The notes under the pieces were generated by a model, which saw only the letters and a list, made by a program, of their open reading frames with translations, was not told where the DNA came from and did not search any database. The position numbers were made by a program, and so were the translations under genes. 64,000 bases of DNA from Jaltomata sinuosa. Lineage: Eukaryota; Streptophyta; Magnoliopsida; Solanales; Solanaceae. The first letter of the stretch is position 1. The number at the start of each line of letters is the position of its first letter. Positions 22,741-35,499 of the stretch are shown here, in pieces. The DNA is taken from positions 62,001 to 126,000 of the forward strand of contig QJPP01000286.1 of the NCBI GenBank assembly GCA_003996215.1. Reading direction: 5' to 3'.

Positions 22741-24934
22741 TGTCACGACCCAGACCACCGTTAGTGGCACTCACCCAACCCCCGGGTGAGTGAACCATCA
22801 TTACCCAAAACTTAACCGTTCTAACAGCTCAAAACCAAGGTACGAAAAGTAAACTAACAATCAATATAAAAGAAAACAACTTCATTATAATTAACCTGCA
22901 GAAAATCCCCTCTAGAATCTGAAAGTCGAAGTATCAAAACACTACCAACACTAGAGTACGAGGATGCAACCCTAAATAAAGAAATAGTTTAAGCCCGAAA
23001 CAAGTGGACTACAACTCTAAAGATAGAAATCAAGGCAGCTCGATCGAAGCAGTTGACCCTTGACGTCTGAAATTGCTGGGACTACAAGTGAGGTCGCGTG
23101 TCAGCCGCTGGAAAATTGTATGTACTCACAAAAAGAAAGAAAGTGTAGTATCAGCACACAACCACCATTTACTGGTAGGATCATCAGCCAGTTCTAAATA
23201 AAACAGTGTATGAACAGTACAACAATCAAGTAAGAGTATAAGAAAATATGCAACAAGACAATAGGCATCCCTAGACTACAAGTCTCTTCCTAACTTGTCC
23301 CCACATGTAATCCACTTTTTAGAACTATGATCAATAATCAATATACACAACAACATTCCTTTTTATATTGCCCGAACCCACCCTAGGATCCCCTCTAAAC
23401 AACACCTAAGTGTTAAACATACAACCCGGTCTACATCAAGACCAACTCAACAAGACATAACAAAATTTCTGGCCGCTCAAGGACCATATGCAATTATCAC
23501 AATTCAATAACACAACCTGGTCTACTCATGGAACCAATACCGAATGCAACAATGTAACCAATATCAATGCAACAATGTAGTAAAGTAAACTCGTACCAGG
23601 CATGGTATCCGAGCCAACCATTAGTATTCCGTACCAGGCGTGGTACTCGAGCCAACCGTTAGTATTCCCGTACCAAGCATGGTACCCGAGCCAACCAAAT
23701 ATCAAATTAATCCACAGTCACAAACAATGAATAATCAACTTATAAACCAACAAGCAAAATGTTTCGCTCATCTCACAGACTGTTAAACAGGGCCTTTAGA
23801 CATTCCTAAATCATTCCCTAAGCAATGCAACTCATACAAATACTTAGATAAAAGTACACAAATTTATAACATTTACAGGAATCATAGACCATCACCTATC
23901 TCAAAATGATCCAAAGCTCTATTCAACCCGAGCTTTCCCCGTTCTCCGAAATTCTTTCTTGTTCTTGGTCTAAAACAATATACAAGTACTAAGTTAATAA
24001 ACATGGCCTATACATTACCCAAATTACACCAAAACCCAAATCCCAGGCCAACCATGATCATCCCACCCTTTTTCCGGGCTTTCCCACCATTAATTCTTCT
24101 AGTTCTACCATTTTTCCATGGATAATTAGAGAATTAAAGTCACATGATCATAATAAAAGCAATTTCAACAATACCCAAGAACTTTTACGCCTAGAATCCC
24201 CTTCTTTCCCCAGATTCTACCATCTCTAAGTTATTCCAAACCTTTCCCCAAGTCTACCCCTAGAAATTCTATAGAGTAGGGAAAGTAGTACAGATTTTGG
24301 GAGTAGAAACCTTATCTTAGGGAAGAAAAATAATGAAGAATGGAGGAAAAACGCCTGGAATCGCCCTAGCTCTTCTCCCAAACGTTTTGGTAAAAACTGA
24401 ATGTTTTGGGGAATGTTTCTGTATTAAATCCCATTGAGCCTGCTATAGCTGTCCCCGCTCCGCTATAGCGGTATCGCCGTAGCAAAACCACCTACTATAG
24501 CGGTGCTGACCGATGTTGACCTCTGTTGTGGTAGTGTTTTCTCTGCCATGGCGGAGGTTGCTATAGCGACCTGTCAACCGCTGTAGTGGTTGACATGGGA
24601 CATAAACTCATAAAATTCTATAGATTGTCCCATTTCACGACACACTTGTTTTCCCAACGTTTTGGATCAACCCCCTTCACGTCAACCTTAGTTCTACTTA
24701 CCCAATTCGACTCTGAAAAATTCCCCAGACTCCTTTATGTCTTAGCTAAATAGAAAACTAGCTCAAGTCAAGACTCTCTCCCCAATACTTACTCGGATTG
24801 CCCTAGACCATACCTCGTTCCAAAATGGGCCGAGACTAGCCTAGCCCAGAATTTTCAACTCCCAAACTTGAAAGTTTTCTAACTTGAAACTTGGCACAAA
24901 ATTTTTACCCGTAATGATGAACCTGATCGTTACA
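22741..24934 (-). repeat. Gypsy-B left LTR (3' LTR)
   Basis: Starts tgtcacgacccagacc and ends gatcgttaca on the plus strand. It contains three copies of the 40-bp hairpin repeat (23592-23700) and a palindrome cluster (24440-24600) with a perfect CCGCTATAGCGG at 24460-24471. Just downstream in LTR sense is a weak TATA-like atttaatac (24419-24430). Confidence 0.92.
24440..24600 (-). promoter_or_regulatory. Palindrome cluster of Gypsy-B LTR
   Basis: One perfect CCGCTATAGCGG (24460-24471) and about seven degraded copies (tgctatagctg, cctactatagcggt, ttgctatagcgac, ccgctgtagtgg). The homologous cluster in the other LTR is 38635-38785, with the perfect copy at 38685-38696. A promoter role is inferred from its fixed place early in the LTR. 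Confidence 0.6.
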
Positions 24935-24989
24935 ACAGATATCAATTTACTTATCGTTCATCCACGAAAGATCAAGCCTAAAATTATGG

Positions 24990-27574
24990 AAAATTAAAGA
25001 AGAAAAGTGTAGTACCTGAGTCCTCAAACAAGTAAGGCTACTTGTCCCGCATGTCCTTCTCGGTTTCCCAAGTGGCTTCCTCAACCGGACGATGCTTCCA
25101 TTGAACCTTTACCATACTGATCACCTTTGTCCTCAATTTTTGGACATTCCGATCAAGAATCAAAACTGGTTCCTCTTCATAGCGAAGATCCTTATCAAAT
25201 AACACCTCATCCCACTTGATGATCTAGTCCTCATCCCTATGATATCACTTAAGCATGGATACATGAAATACCGGATGGACACCTAACAAACTAGGCGACA
25301 GTGCTAACCTGTAAGCCACTGGACCCACAATTTCAAGAACTTCAAACAGATCGATGAACCGAGGGCTGAGCTTGCCCTTCTTACCGAATCGCATAACTCC
25401 CTTCATTGGTGAAACTTTCAGCAATACCTTCTCACCAACCTGAAATTCTATGTCCCGAACCTTGCGATCCGCATACTCTTTATTCCTGTTTTGGGCAGCT
25501 AGCAACTTGGTCTGAATGCCCCTTACCTTTTCCTGCGCTTCCCTTACCAAGTCTACGCCCAAAGGCTTTACATCGCCTTCTTCAAACCACCTAATCAGTG
25601 ATCTACAACTCTCCTATACAATGCCTCGAATAGTGCCATATCAATATTGTAGTGGTAGCTATTGTTGTACGAGAATTCGCACAAGGGTAGAAATTGGTCC
25701 CAATAACCCCCGAAGTCAATCACACACGCTCTTAGTATGTCCTCCAACACCTGGATCATCCTCTCTGACTGACCATCAGTCTGAGGATGGAAGGTTGTAC
25801 TAAAAGTGAGTTGTGTACCCAACTCTTCATGCAACTTACCCCAGAACTTAGAGGTGAACTATTTACTCCTACCTGAAATGATGGACAGTGGTACTCCATG
25901 CAATCTCACAATCTCCTTCACGTAGATCTCAGCCAATTACTGCGAATTGTAATCTACCCTGACCAAAATAAAATGAGCGGACTTGGTCAGTCTATCAATA
26001 ATGACCCAAATGGAGTCATACTTCCCCAAAGTCTTGGGAAGACCCACCACAAAATCCATGGCTATTCTCTCCCACTTCTACTCCGGAATGGACATTCTCT
26101 GAAGTAGTCCTGCAAGTCTCTGATGCTCATACTTTACCTGCTGACATTTCTGACACTTGGACACAAAATCAACTATTTTCCTTTTCATCCCCGGCCACCA
26201 ATAAAGCTGCCTCAAATTTCTGTACATCTTAGTCACACCCGGATGAATCGAATACCTCGAACCATGAGCCTCTGCCAAGATATTTTGAATTATATCCTCA
26301 ACCCGAGGAACACAAATTCTCCCTCAGAAATTCATCACCCCACCAGCGTCCAACGTGGCATCCCCGGACTCACTGAATATTACCTTACCTCGAAGCTTGT
26401 TCAGTTGTGGGTCCTGAAACTGCTTGGCCTTTATATCCTCTATTAAAGTGGCTTTGACCTCAACGCTGGCCAACACCCACCTTGTTCTGAAACACCCAAG
26501 TGCATGAACTTGGACTCCAAAGCCTGAATTTCCCTTGCCAGTGGTCGTTTGGACACCCTCAAACAAGCCAAACTGCCCATGCTAACTATCTTCCGGCTCA
26601 ATGCGTCTGCCACCACATTAGCCTTACCCGGATGGTACTGAATAGTCACATTATAGTCCTTCAACAACTCTATCCACCTTCTCTGCCTCAGATTCAAGTC
26701 CTTCTGAGTGAAAACATGTTGCAGATTGCGATGATCAGTGAACACCTCACACTTGACACCATAGAGATAGTGTCTCCAAATCTTAAGTGCGAACACCACC
26801 GCTGCCAACTCTAAATCGTGAGTAGGATAATTTTTCTCATGAACCTTCAACTGTCTGGAAGCGTATGCTATCACATTCTTGTCCTGCATCAACACAACAC
26901 CCAAACCTGAATATGAAGCATCACAGTAAACAATAAAGTCTTTACCTTCAACCGGCAAGGACAAAATTGGAGCTGTGGTCAGAAGTGTCTTGAGCTTTTG
27001 GAAGCTCTCCTCACATTTGTTGGGCCACACAAACGGTACCTCCTTCTGAGTTAGCCTTGTCAAGTGAGTAGCAATAGACATAAAATCCTTGACGAACCTC
27101 CGATAGTAACCTGCAATCCCAACAAAACTCCTTACCTCATTCACAGAGCTAGGCCGGCCCCAACTCTTGACTGCCTCAATCTTTTGGGGATCTACCATCA
27201 CCCCCTTTTCTGTCACTACATGCCCCAAGAACGCGATTGAAGTCAACCAGAATTCACTTTTGGAGAACTTCGCGTAAAGCTTTTGATGTCTCAATATCTC
27301 TAATACAACCCGGAGATGTTCATCATGCTCCTTCCTACTCTTGGAGTAGATCAAAATATCGTCAATAAACACAATGACGAAAGAATCCAAATATGACTTA
27401 AATACCCCATTCATTAGACTCATGAATGCTGCAGGCGCACTAGTCAACCCAAACGACATCACTAAGAACTCGTAATGCCCATACCGAGTCCAAAAAGCAG
27501 TCTTAGGAATGTCCTCGGGCCTAATTTTCAACTGATGATACCCTGACCTCAAGTCAATTTTCGAGAATACTGAC
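24990..27574 (-). pseudogene. Gypsy-B pol, 3' part: RT, RNase H, integrase, chromodomain
   Basis: RT resumes at 27574 with KIDLRSGYHQLKI; the catalytic box is FIDD at 27356-27370. Ty3-type RNase H follows (CDASYSGLGVVLMQ, then YHPGKANVVADALSRK). Integrase is broken into several frames: HHCC region at about 26080-26280 (HPGVTKMYRNLRQLYWWPG, KCQKCQQVK), core with FHPQTDGQSERMIQVLED at 25700-25800, and C-terminal GPY/F-like KLSPRFIDLFEVLEIVGPV at 25300-25400. A chromodomain-type tail is at 24990-25240 (YEEEPVLILDRNVQKLR, VQWKHRPVEEATWE). The chromodomain is thought to direct insertion to heterochromatin. Stops and frameshifts make it inactive. Confidence 0.9.
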
Positions 27575-30500
27575 TGTTGACACTCAATTTTGGCTCTCCG
27601 TGCTTAAAATTAGCGTCTTCAGATCTCCTAATCGTTAAAGAGCACAAAATACATTTTTTACACATTTTTCTTGAAATATAATAATTTATTGATAATTATC
27701 CTTGTTTTAGGAGTTTTATCAATTTATTGATATATTTTTTATTTTTTTACAATTCATTGATAACTATTCTTAATTTCGTAAATATTAGAATTTTTATCAA
27801 TTTGTTATCGCATTTTACTACCTTACAGTTTAGTGATAATTATCATTTATTTTGTAAAATATTAGGATTTTTATCAATTTATTGTCATTATATAATTTTT
27901 AAAATCATGATATTTTTACAGTCATCTGCACACGTACACAATACAAATACTACAATTTTAATTATTTAAAACACATTATATTTTATTTTATTTTTATATT
28001 TTTGTAGTCACGTACCGACACACATATTTTTTGTACATTATTTATATTTTTTAATACATTTCACAAACGCAAGAAGTCAAAATAATTAATTTAAAATACA
28101 ATGCAAAAGTTTGATCAATTCAAGGTCTTGTCACCTTTTTAAAAAATGACAATTGACATGACTAAATACAATCATTATCCTCTGGCTAATAAGCTTTATA
28201 CATTGGTTAATAATATGAAAAACTCACTAGATAATAACCAAGGGACAAGAGAAGTTGGGTTTATTATTTTTTGGGTAAAAATATTAACGTTTTCCTTATA
28301 AATAAGAGAGGGGGTGATTTCTTCAAACACATCCACACTCACACACGTTGACACACCACAAAAAAAGAAAAATTAGAATTTTAATTGGGGTCTTTTCCTT
28401 TATAATATTCCTTTTTCTATCTTAGTTTTTTTTTTTACCTCAAAAGCTCTTCTTCTCTTCTTTCTCTTTCTCACCACTACTGCCCAACAATCCTTATTTT
28501 CTCTTCTTTGCCTCCATTCTTTTTCTATATTCTTGAACCCAATACACATACAACATACATATGTTACATAGGATTTATTTTCCGCTTCACATTGGCCGGA
28601 AAAAGGTTCCACCGACGAAACACCACTACTATCTCCTCTTCGTTGCCTTTTCCCTCTCCCTCGCCCCACGATGCTGCTCGAGCTCATAGCTCACCAGGAA
28701 AAATGGTCAAATCTGGCCGGAAAGCTCCCTCAACGCCACCATCCCCACCTTTTCTTCTCCTTGGCAGGATCTATCAGATCTGACCGGAGAAAACGTCTCC
28801 GGCTAACTGGATTTTGTTGAGATAATATGTTATTGTGTATGTTTGTATAGATCTGGACATAACTCGCATTTCATGGTGTTCTCACACCATTTTTGATGAC
28901 ATTGCTAACTTTGCCGGAGCTTCGACTCTGACTTTTTGCTTGCTGTTGTGTTTCAACGCTATTATCATGTGCTTGACTGATTTTTTAACATTTTTTGGTG
29001 ACCTTGGATTTTCTGGCGAGTTCTTGGTCTTCTCCGATGAACATCATTGTTTTGAGGCTCCATCCATGGTTTCTTTTTGCTGAATATTGCTCTCTTTTGC
29101 CACTGCTTGGACTGGTTTTACAAGATTTGTTGGTCTTTGTCGGAGAAAAAACTTATTCTACGTCTGTTTTATGTTGGTTGGTTGCTATTGTTTTGGGGCC
29201 TGAATTTGAATGATGTTTCTCTTTACTTCTTTTTACATTGATAATGAACAAGATACTACATTACTTGGTCGATTAAAAAATTTCCGACGATTTTTGAGGC
29301 CTCCATAATTAAAAAAACAGATGCATACATATATACGTAGTGGAAAAAATAAATTTTGGGTGATGAGAAAATTACAAGGATGAAATAAAAAAGTTTTATG
29401 ATTCGTATCTTGGTGAGGTGATCTCGGATGGCCAATTGATGCTTCGCAGTCATGGCGTATCTAAAATTTAGTACAACTATATATCTGAGCTCACACTATA
29501 ATAAAATTCTATTTTCTTATATTTACATACATATAGGTATTTCTTTAACTTATTTTGATAAATATTTATTTGTTATTGAATTTTTTACTAAGTGTTTATA
29601 TAGGTACATGAAGGTACTTCCCAAAAATGATAATTAAAGAGTTTGAAGATCTCTCCAAAATTCATTGCTTTTATTTATATTCTTGTAATTCTTGTAATTG
29701 TACAAAGGATAAAGTATAGTGAATATTTAACTTTCGGGGCTTTACGGGGGGCTTTAGGGGGGTGTGTCTTTTATTTACTTATTCATTATTACGTGCATAG
29801 ATAAAACTTAGGCCATAAATACTTTACAAATAAATTAGTCTAACTTAGGTAATTAATTCACATTTTTTACGTAACGCAAACATTAGGACGTCATTTATTT
29901 TAAAATAAATTTTTCTTCTGATTATTTTTATTTAACCTTTACAAATGATATCTTACATATTCTTTTATTAAATATTTTTTTTCTTTATCATTCCAAAATA
30001 CATTTTTATAAAAGTGAAATATTTTTTACACAATGCAAAACACAGGCTGATTGATATAATCGTTATACAATCTTTTGATACATTTTCTTTACATTATAAA
30101 TATATTTACACATTTTTTACATGTTTTATTCAACATATTTTTTCTTACATTATTTGTACTTAGATACATGTTTTTTACACATTTTTCTTTCGTAGTAGTA
30201 TTTATTCTTTCATATTAACATATTTATATACTTTTCATATTAACAATATACATTTTTTTATACTCTTTTATATACTTTCTTAAATATAAATTTTTATACA
30301 AACTAAATTTTTTCATATATATAAAAATATATTTTTACACTCTTATGCACATATTTTAAAATTATTCTTTGGAGATGTATATATATTTTTATTGTTCATA
30401 TTTATATTTTAAAAAAAATGATTTTTATCACCTCTTTCTTTAAAAAATTAAGTTTAGTCGGGTACCACATTTATGAGTTTCGAAAGATGCCTAACACCTT

Positions 30501-30700
30501 TCCTTCGAAATAACTTGAACTCTTACCTAGAATTTCAATTGTTTTTTTTGCAGATTAAAACGCGAGTCATGCATATCAATATTCAAAATAGGTTTTCTTA
30601 TTTTCCTTAAAAATTAGGTGGCGACTCTGTACATAATTAAATTCATTTAGAGTTCATGAGTTGTGCTTTATCTAACATTGGTAAAAAATAGGACATGACA
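27575..30700 (+). repeat. Tat-type 5' LTR
   Basis: About 3.1 kb, AT-rich. A TATA box ttataaataag lies at 28297-28307, followed by a leader-like stretch (cttcaaacacatccacactcacacacg). Unlike the other LTR types here it shows no GC-rich palindrome cluster upstream of the TATA box. The ORFs at 28400-29213 look like chance frames. Confidence 0.75.
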
Positions 30701-30723
30701 GAATAACGACTCTGCTGTGGAGA
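30701..30723 (+). other. Tat-type primer-binding site region
   Basis: gaataacgactctgctgtggaga directly after the LTR. It resembles the tggcgactctgctgggga primer-binding site of Tat/Ogre elements with several changes. A similar word (ggtggcgactctg) also occurs inside the LTR about 80 bases upstream. Confidence 0.55.
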
Positions 30724-31671
30724 AAAAGAAGGTTCTAACCATCATAGACTCAATTTTTTAATTGAGCGAGGTATTTCTTCACAATTTCATATATTGATTA
30801 TTTAATTCTTCAATTATTTTTTGCACACTGTGAATTTATATGTTATTTGTAATGTACACATAAATTTTTTATATTATTCTTTGATTCATTATTTACTTTA
30901 TACTGTAGATATGTATTCGAAATACTTCTACACAATATTTATTTAATTATCACATTATTTTTATTGAGTCTTGATCGTATACTATCACACACTGTAGTTC
31001 ACGCGATGAGTGTTTCACGCTCTTCCAAAACTTCTTTGGATTCCTTAGTTTCAGAGTCGCCGCGTTTAAATTATTATGCGTCTTCTCGCAGTTGTTCGAA
31101 TATTCTTTATCAGCTTAGGTGAATCTACTCTTAGAATTCTTAGGCCGTTGTACATACGATCGTCACTTCAGTCAAATGAATCTTTATTCTTTATTTGTTA
31201 TGTATTTTTATTTGATACCTGCTCTTTGTTTATTATATATTCTGCGTTTGTACATTTTTGTGCATATTTTTAGTTTATACATATATATACACGTCATCTT
31301 CATTCTCGTCTATTTTATCTGACGATTTTGGTTGACTTGTGTTGAGCCTGGGACATTTTCAATCCCTCACATTCGTTCTCAGTCTCTAAGACTATCCTTC
31401 ACAAATTATTATTCTTTCTCATATCCATTGTCGATCTTCAATCACTCACATTCGTTCTCGGTCTCTAAGACCATCCTTCACAATTTATCAGTCTTTCTCA
31501 TACCCATTGTCGATCTTTATGATCACTCTTTTGGACTTCATCATTCTTTTTCAAGAAATTATCAATACAGCCTTGTAAATTCTTCTCATCTTTATATCAT
31601 ACCTTTTTCTTGTCCAAACTCTCACTCATAGCTTTACTTTTTTAATACAATCACTCGTAGCAATTATACAA

Positions 31672-32690
31672 ATCACATCCAACTACGTGTTTATTCGAAC
31701 TACGTGTTTGATCTGATTCTTGTCCTGGCAAGATACGTAAGCAACCCTACATAAGGGTTCGGTCTTTCACTGTTTCAAAATAATTTCTTCAGAATTTTAA
31801 AAACTGGGGAAAATTTTTGAAACAGTTCAAATACGCTCTCCAAAGTTCTGCTAAGAGCGCAAATCAATAATTCTCTCAAGTCTAAATCTCCCTGACATCA
31901 GTGCCAATAATGACCTTATATTCAAACCTTCACTCAATTTTGATCCCAGCGCATAGGATATACATTTTTTCTTCTCCCGAGCATCGTAGATTATGAAATA
32001 TGGTATTTCGACCTTCACTTTCAAGAGTCCAACACTCCCCCCAGCCATTCAATTCCTTCGACAATGGCGAAGTAATAATAAATCTTTGCCAAGCTTCTCT
32101 TTCTTAGTAATCTTTTCAGCGTGCTAGAGTAGTGACAAAACTCTGTCTATATTTTTATATCCATCATCTTGATTGCCTGATCAGAGTAATTTTAAAGCTC
32201 ATTGTCTGCAATCGGTTCCTCTCAGCCGCTTGTCACACTATTTTTCAAGAATAACCACCAGTTCATGACAATCATACATATCATATCCACAGGTTCATTC
32301 CAAACTACGTCCTGACCTGATTCTCATCTTGTTGAGATACGTAGGCAACCCTACATAAGGGTTCGGTCTTCCTACTATTCTAAAATGATTTTCCTAGGAC
32401 TACAAACTTGGGCAAATATTTTGGAACAGTCTAATGACGCTCTCAATCCCTCAAAAAATAATTAAAAGCGTCAACCAATTCTCTCAAGTCCAAAATTCAA
32501 GAATATCAATGTCACTTTTACCATAATCTTCATTCGACTTTAGTCTCAAAATCTGAAGACCTAAGTCTCTCTTCAAACCTCCCAAATGTCGTAGGCCATG
32601 AAATTATGGTGAATCACTTTCACTCTCCAAATCTAACGGTTCAACACGAGTTGACTTGTTTTCTTTGCAGGCACACCTATCAAAGGATAT
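31672..32690 (+). repeat. Two diverged copies of an about 600-bp internal repeat of the Tat element
   Basis: The anchor words gcaaccctacataagggttcgg occur at 31741 and 32345, 604 bases apart. Flanking text matches in order: ctgattct-tgt, aaactggg-aaat, ttctctcaagtc, cttcactcaa/cttcattcga and cactttca-tct. No ORF spans either unit. Such untranslated tandem repeats are common in Tat-lineage elements. Confidence 0.7.
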
Positions 32691-33090
32691 CAAGCAATAA
32701 AAGGCGAGGAGTCGAGTCTGAAGTCCTTAGAAGTGAACACCCCTCTCCTTAAACTTAGAAGCTTTTTTTGAATGCAGGAGGAACAACATCATCCCTGAAA
32801 CTCATGGGAGAATCACACTAATCTCTTCAAATCGGATGCATCACCTGGACGCATGGCCTAACTCTAATCCCTCTTAGTCTTATGATTGGAGAGCGACTTT
32901 AATACTCTGTTATTTGATTCTTGCATGTTAAATGAACCCTGAACTTCACATAGGATAACATCTGACCTCGGACTTTTTGAGGCATCCATATTTAATGGGA
33001 CAGACAAATCAGGGGAGTTTTTGACCATGTAATTACATTTTTTTAATGACTTCCCTATTTTCACTCCTTTCTTATTTCTTTATAGGAGAA

Positions 33091-33270
33091 CCGTCCCCAC
33101 TTAATCGGGGACGGGTACATTAACAAGTTCCCTCGCAAATAATCGAGAGGCCACAACATGTCGTCTCCAACAACAATTGGAGACGATCACAATAATGAAT
33201 GGTCCTCATAAACAGTTGGGAGATCGCAACAATAATCATTTCACAAACGGTTGGGAGACACTCTCTCATC
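33091..33270 (+). repeat. Array of hairpins with changing stems
   Basis: Consecutive units of 33-39 bases each contain an inverted repeat around an A/T-rich loop, with a spacer like cacaataatga. Perfect stems: CCGTCCCC/GGGGACGG (33091-33098 and 33107-33114), CTCG/CGAG (33132-33135 and 33144-33147), and TCGTCTCCAA/TTGGAGACGA (33161-33170 and 33177-33186). Two further units (about 33200-33270) have only one arm well kept (ttgggaga). Stem sequences differ from unit to unit. Confidence 0.75.
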
Positions 33271-33290
33271 AAGGATATCGCCAACACTCG

Positions 33291-34446
33291 ACATACATAT
33301 AGGTATTTCTTTAACTTATTTTGATAAATATTTATTTGTTATTGATTTTTTTACTAAGTGTTTATACAGGTACATGAAGGTACTTCCCAAAAATGATAAT
33401 TAAAGAGTTTGAAGATCTCTCCAAAATTCATTGTTTTTATTTATATTCTTGTAATTCTTGTAATTGTACAAAAGATAAAGTATAGTGAATATTTAACTTT
33501 CGGGGCTTTAGGGGGGGTGTCTTTTATTTACTTATTCATTATTACGTGCATAGATAAAACTTAGGCCGTAAATACTTTACAAATAAATTAGTCTAACTTA
33601 GGTAATTAATTCACATTTTTTACGTAACGCAAACATTAGGACGTCATTTATTTTAAGATAAATTTTTCTTCTGATTATTTTTATTTAACCTTTACAAATG
33701 ATATCTTACATATTCTTTTATTAAATATTTCTTTTCTTTATCATTTCAAAATACATTTTTATAAAAGTGAAATATTTTTTACACAATGCAAAACACAGGC
33801 TGATTGATATAATCGTTATACAATCTTTTGATACATTTTCTTTACATTATAAATATATTTACACATTTTTTACATGTTTTATTCAACATATTTTTTCTTA
33901 CATTATTTGTACTTAGATACATGTTTTTTACACATTTTTCTTTCGTAGTAATATTTATTCTTTCATATTAACATATTTATATACTTTTCATATTAACAAT
34001 ATACATTCTTTTACACTCTTTTATATACTTTCTTATATATAATTTTTCATCATACTAAATTTTCTCATGTATATAAAAATATATTTTTACACTCTTATGC
34101 ACATATTTTAAAATTATTCTTTGGACATGTATATATATTTTTATTGTTTATATTTATTTTTATTTTTTAAATGATTTTTTACCTCCTCTCTCTTTAAAAA
34201 ATTAAGTTTAGCTGAGTACCACATTTGTGGATTCCGAAGGATGCCTAACACCTTTCCTTCGGAATAACTTGAACCCTTACCTAGAATCTCAATTGTTTTT
34301 TTTGCAGATTAAAACGTGAGTCATGCATATCAATAATCAAAATAGGTTTTCTTATTTTTCTTAAAAATTAGGTGGCGACTCTGTACATAATTAAATTCAT
34401 TTAGAGTCCATGAATTGTGCTTTATCTAACCTTGGTAAAAAATAGG
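33291..34446 (+). repeat. Tat-type 3' LTR, 5'-truncated
   Basis: Matches 29525-30690 with few changes from acatacatataggtattt onward; about the first 1.95 kb of the LTR is absent. It ends aaaaaatagg and runs straight into Gypsy-B RT codons, with the gg/ggg at the junction shared by both. Confidence 0.82.
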
Positions 34447-35260
34447 GTAAAGGGTACTTATTCCATATGGTGACCTTGTTCAACTGCATGTAATCTATGC
34501 ACATATGCATACTACCATCCTTTTTCTTTACAAACAAGATCGGAGTACCCCAAGGCAAAGCACTGGGATGGATAAATCCCTTATCTAGGAGTTCCTGAAG
34601 CTGAGTCTTAAGTTTTCTTAACTCTGTCAGAGCCATACGATATGGAGGAATGAAAATTGGGTGAGTGCCCGGATCCAAGTCAATACAAAAGTCAATATCC
34701 TTGTCCGGAAGCATACCAAGCAAATCCGCTGGAAACACCTCTCGAAAATCTAAAACAACTGGAACTGACTCAATAGATGGGGAATCCACACTATCATCCC
34801 GGAGATGAGCCAAAAAGTCTAAACACCCTCTTCCCACTAGCTTCCTAGCCCGAACAAACGATATAATCTTGACCGACTTAGGCCTGTAAACATCCTCCCA
34901 CTCTAGTCTATCCTTACCCGAAATCTCTAGAGCTACCGTCTTGGTATTACAGCTTAACACATCATGATAAGGGGATAGCCAAGTCATTCCCAAAATAACA
35001 AAAAAGTCAACCATGTCCAGGATTACCAAATCTACCCAAGTATGCAACCCCACAAACACAACAGCGCAATTACGATAAACATGATTCACAATCAACGACT
35101 CTCCAACTAGTGTAGAAACATGGATAGGGGAATCAAGGATATCACATATCATGTCCAGACCCAAATCAAACTTCACAGACACATAAGAATATGTAGAACC
35201 TGGGTCAAAAAGCACATAAGCCATCCATCCTATCACAGACTAGAATTGTATCTGTGATCA
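34447..35260 (-). pseudogene. Gypsy-B pol, 5' part: protease and start of RT
   Basis: The protease active-site region VLFDPGSTYSYVS is near 35190-35225, with a second conserved loop VILGMTWLSPYHDVL at about 34960-35005. The RT N-terminal domain follows: DIDFCIDLDPGTHPI, PPYRMALTELRKLK, LLDKGFIHPSALPWG, FVKKKDGSMHMCIDY and NKYPLP at 34447-34465. The frame then meets the Tat LTR. About 12 codons that normally link NKYPLP to the KIDLRSGYHQ block (27574) are missing on both sides of the insert. In this stretch the frame is otherwise open, unlike gag. Confidence 0.88.
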
Positions 35261-35499
35261 CCGCGTCTGATGCCTCAGCCTCTAACCTCCCTGGAAACGC
35301 GTAACACAAGCCATGTCATCAATCCGAGCTACTTCCCTTGTTGGTTGTGCCCCACCCCTGCCTGTGCCGTCGTTTCCCCTGTCTCCCCGGCCTCCCTGAA
35401 AGTTATCTCGCCCACCCTGTGGACGACCTCTAGCATTACCACCTTTATCTGTCGGGACCACAGATCTAGACTGCTGCTGAACCTGATTACCGTTCTTCC

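Larger units (their letters stand above)
27575..34446 (+). mobile_element. Tat/Ogre-like non-coding LTR element nested in Gypsy-B RT
   Basis: The 5' LTR is 27575-30700 (tgttgacactc...gacatgaca). A primer-binding site region tgaataacgactctgctg follows the LTR. The 2.6-kb internal part has no gag or pol. A 5'-truncated second LTR lies at 33291-34446 and matches 29525-30690. The LTR 3' region carries aaggatgcctaacaccttt and ggtggcgactct, as in other Tat-type LTRs. The left junction is clean within Gypsy-B RT codons; the right junction has lost the LTR's final bases and about a dozen RT codons, so no target-site copy can be checked. It is a LARD-like, non-autonomous element. Confidence 0.78.

Noticed and set aside
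28400..29213. Cluster of overlapping ORFs in the Tat LTR
   Set aside because: No family resemblance, both strands equally open, and the region is inside an LTR.
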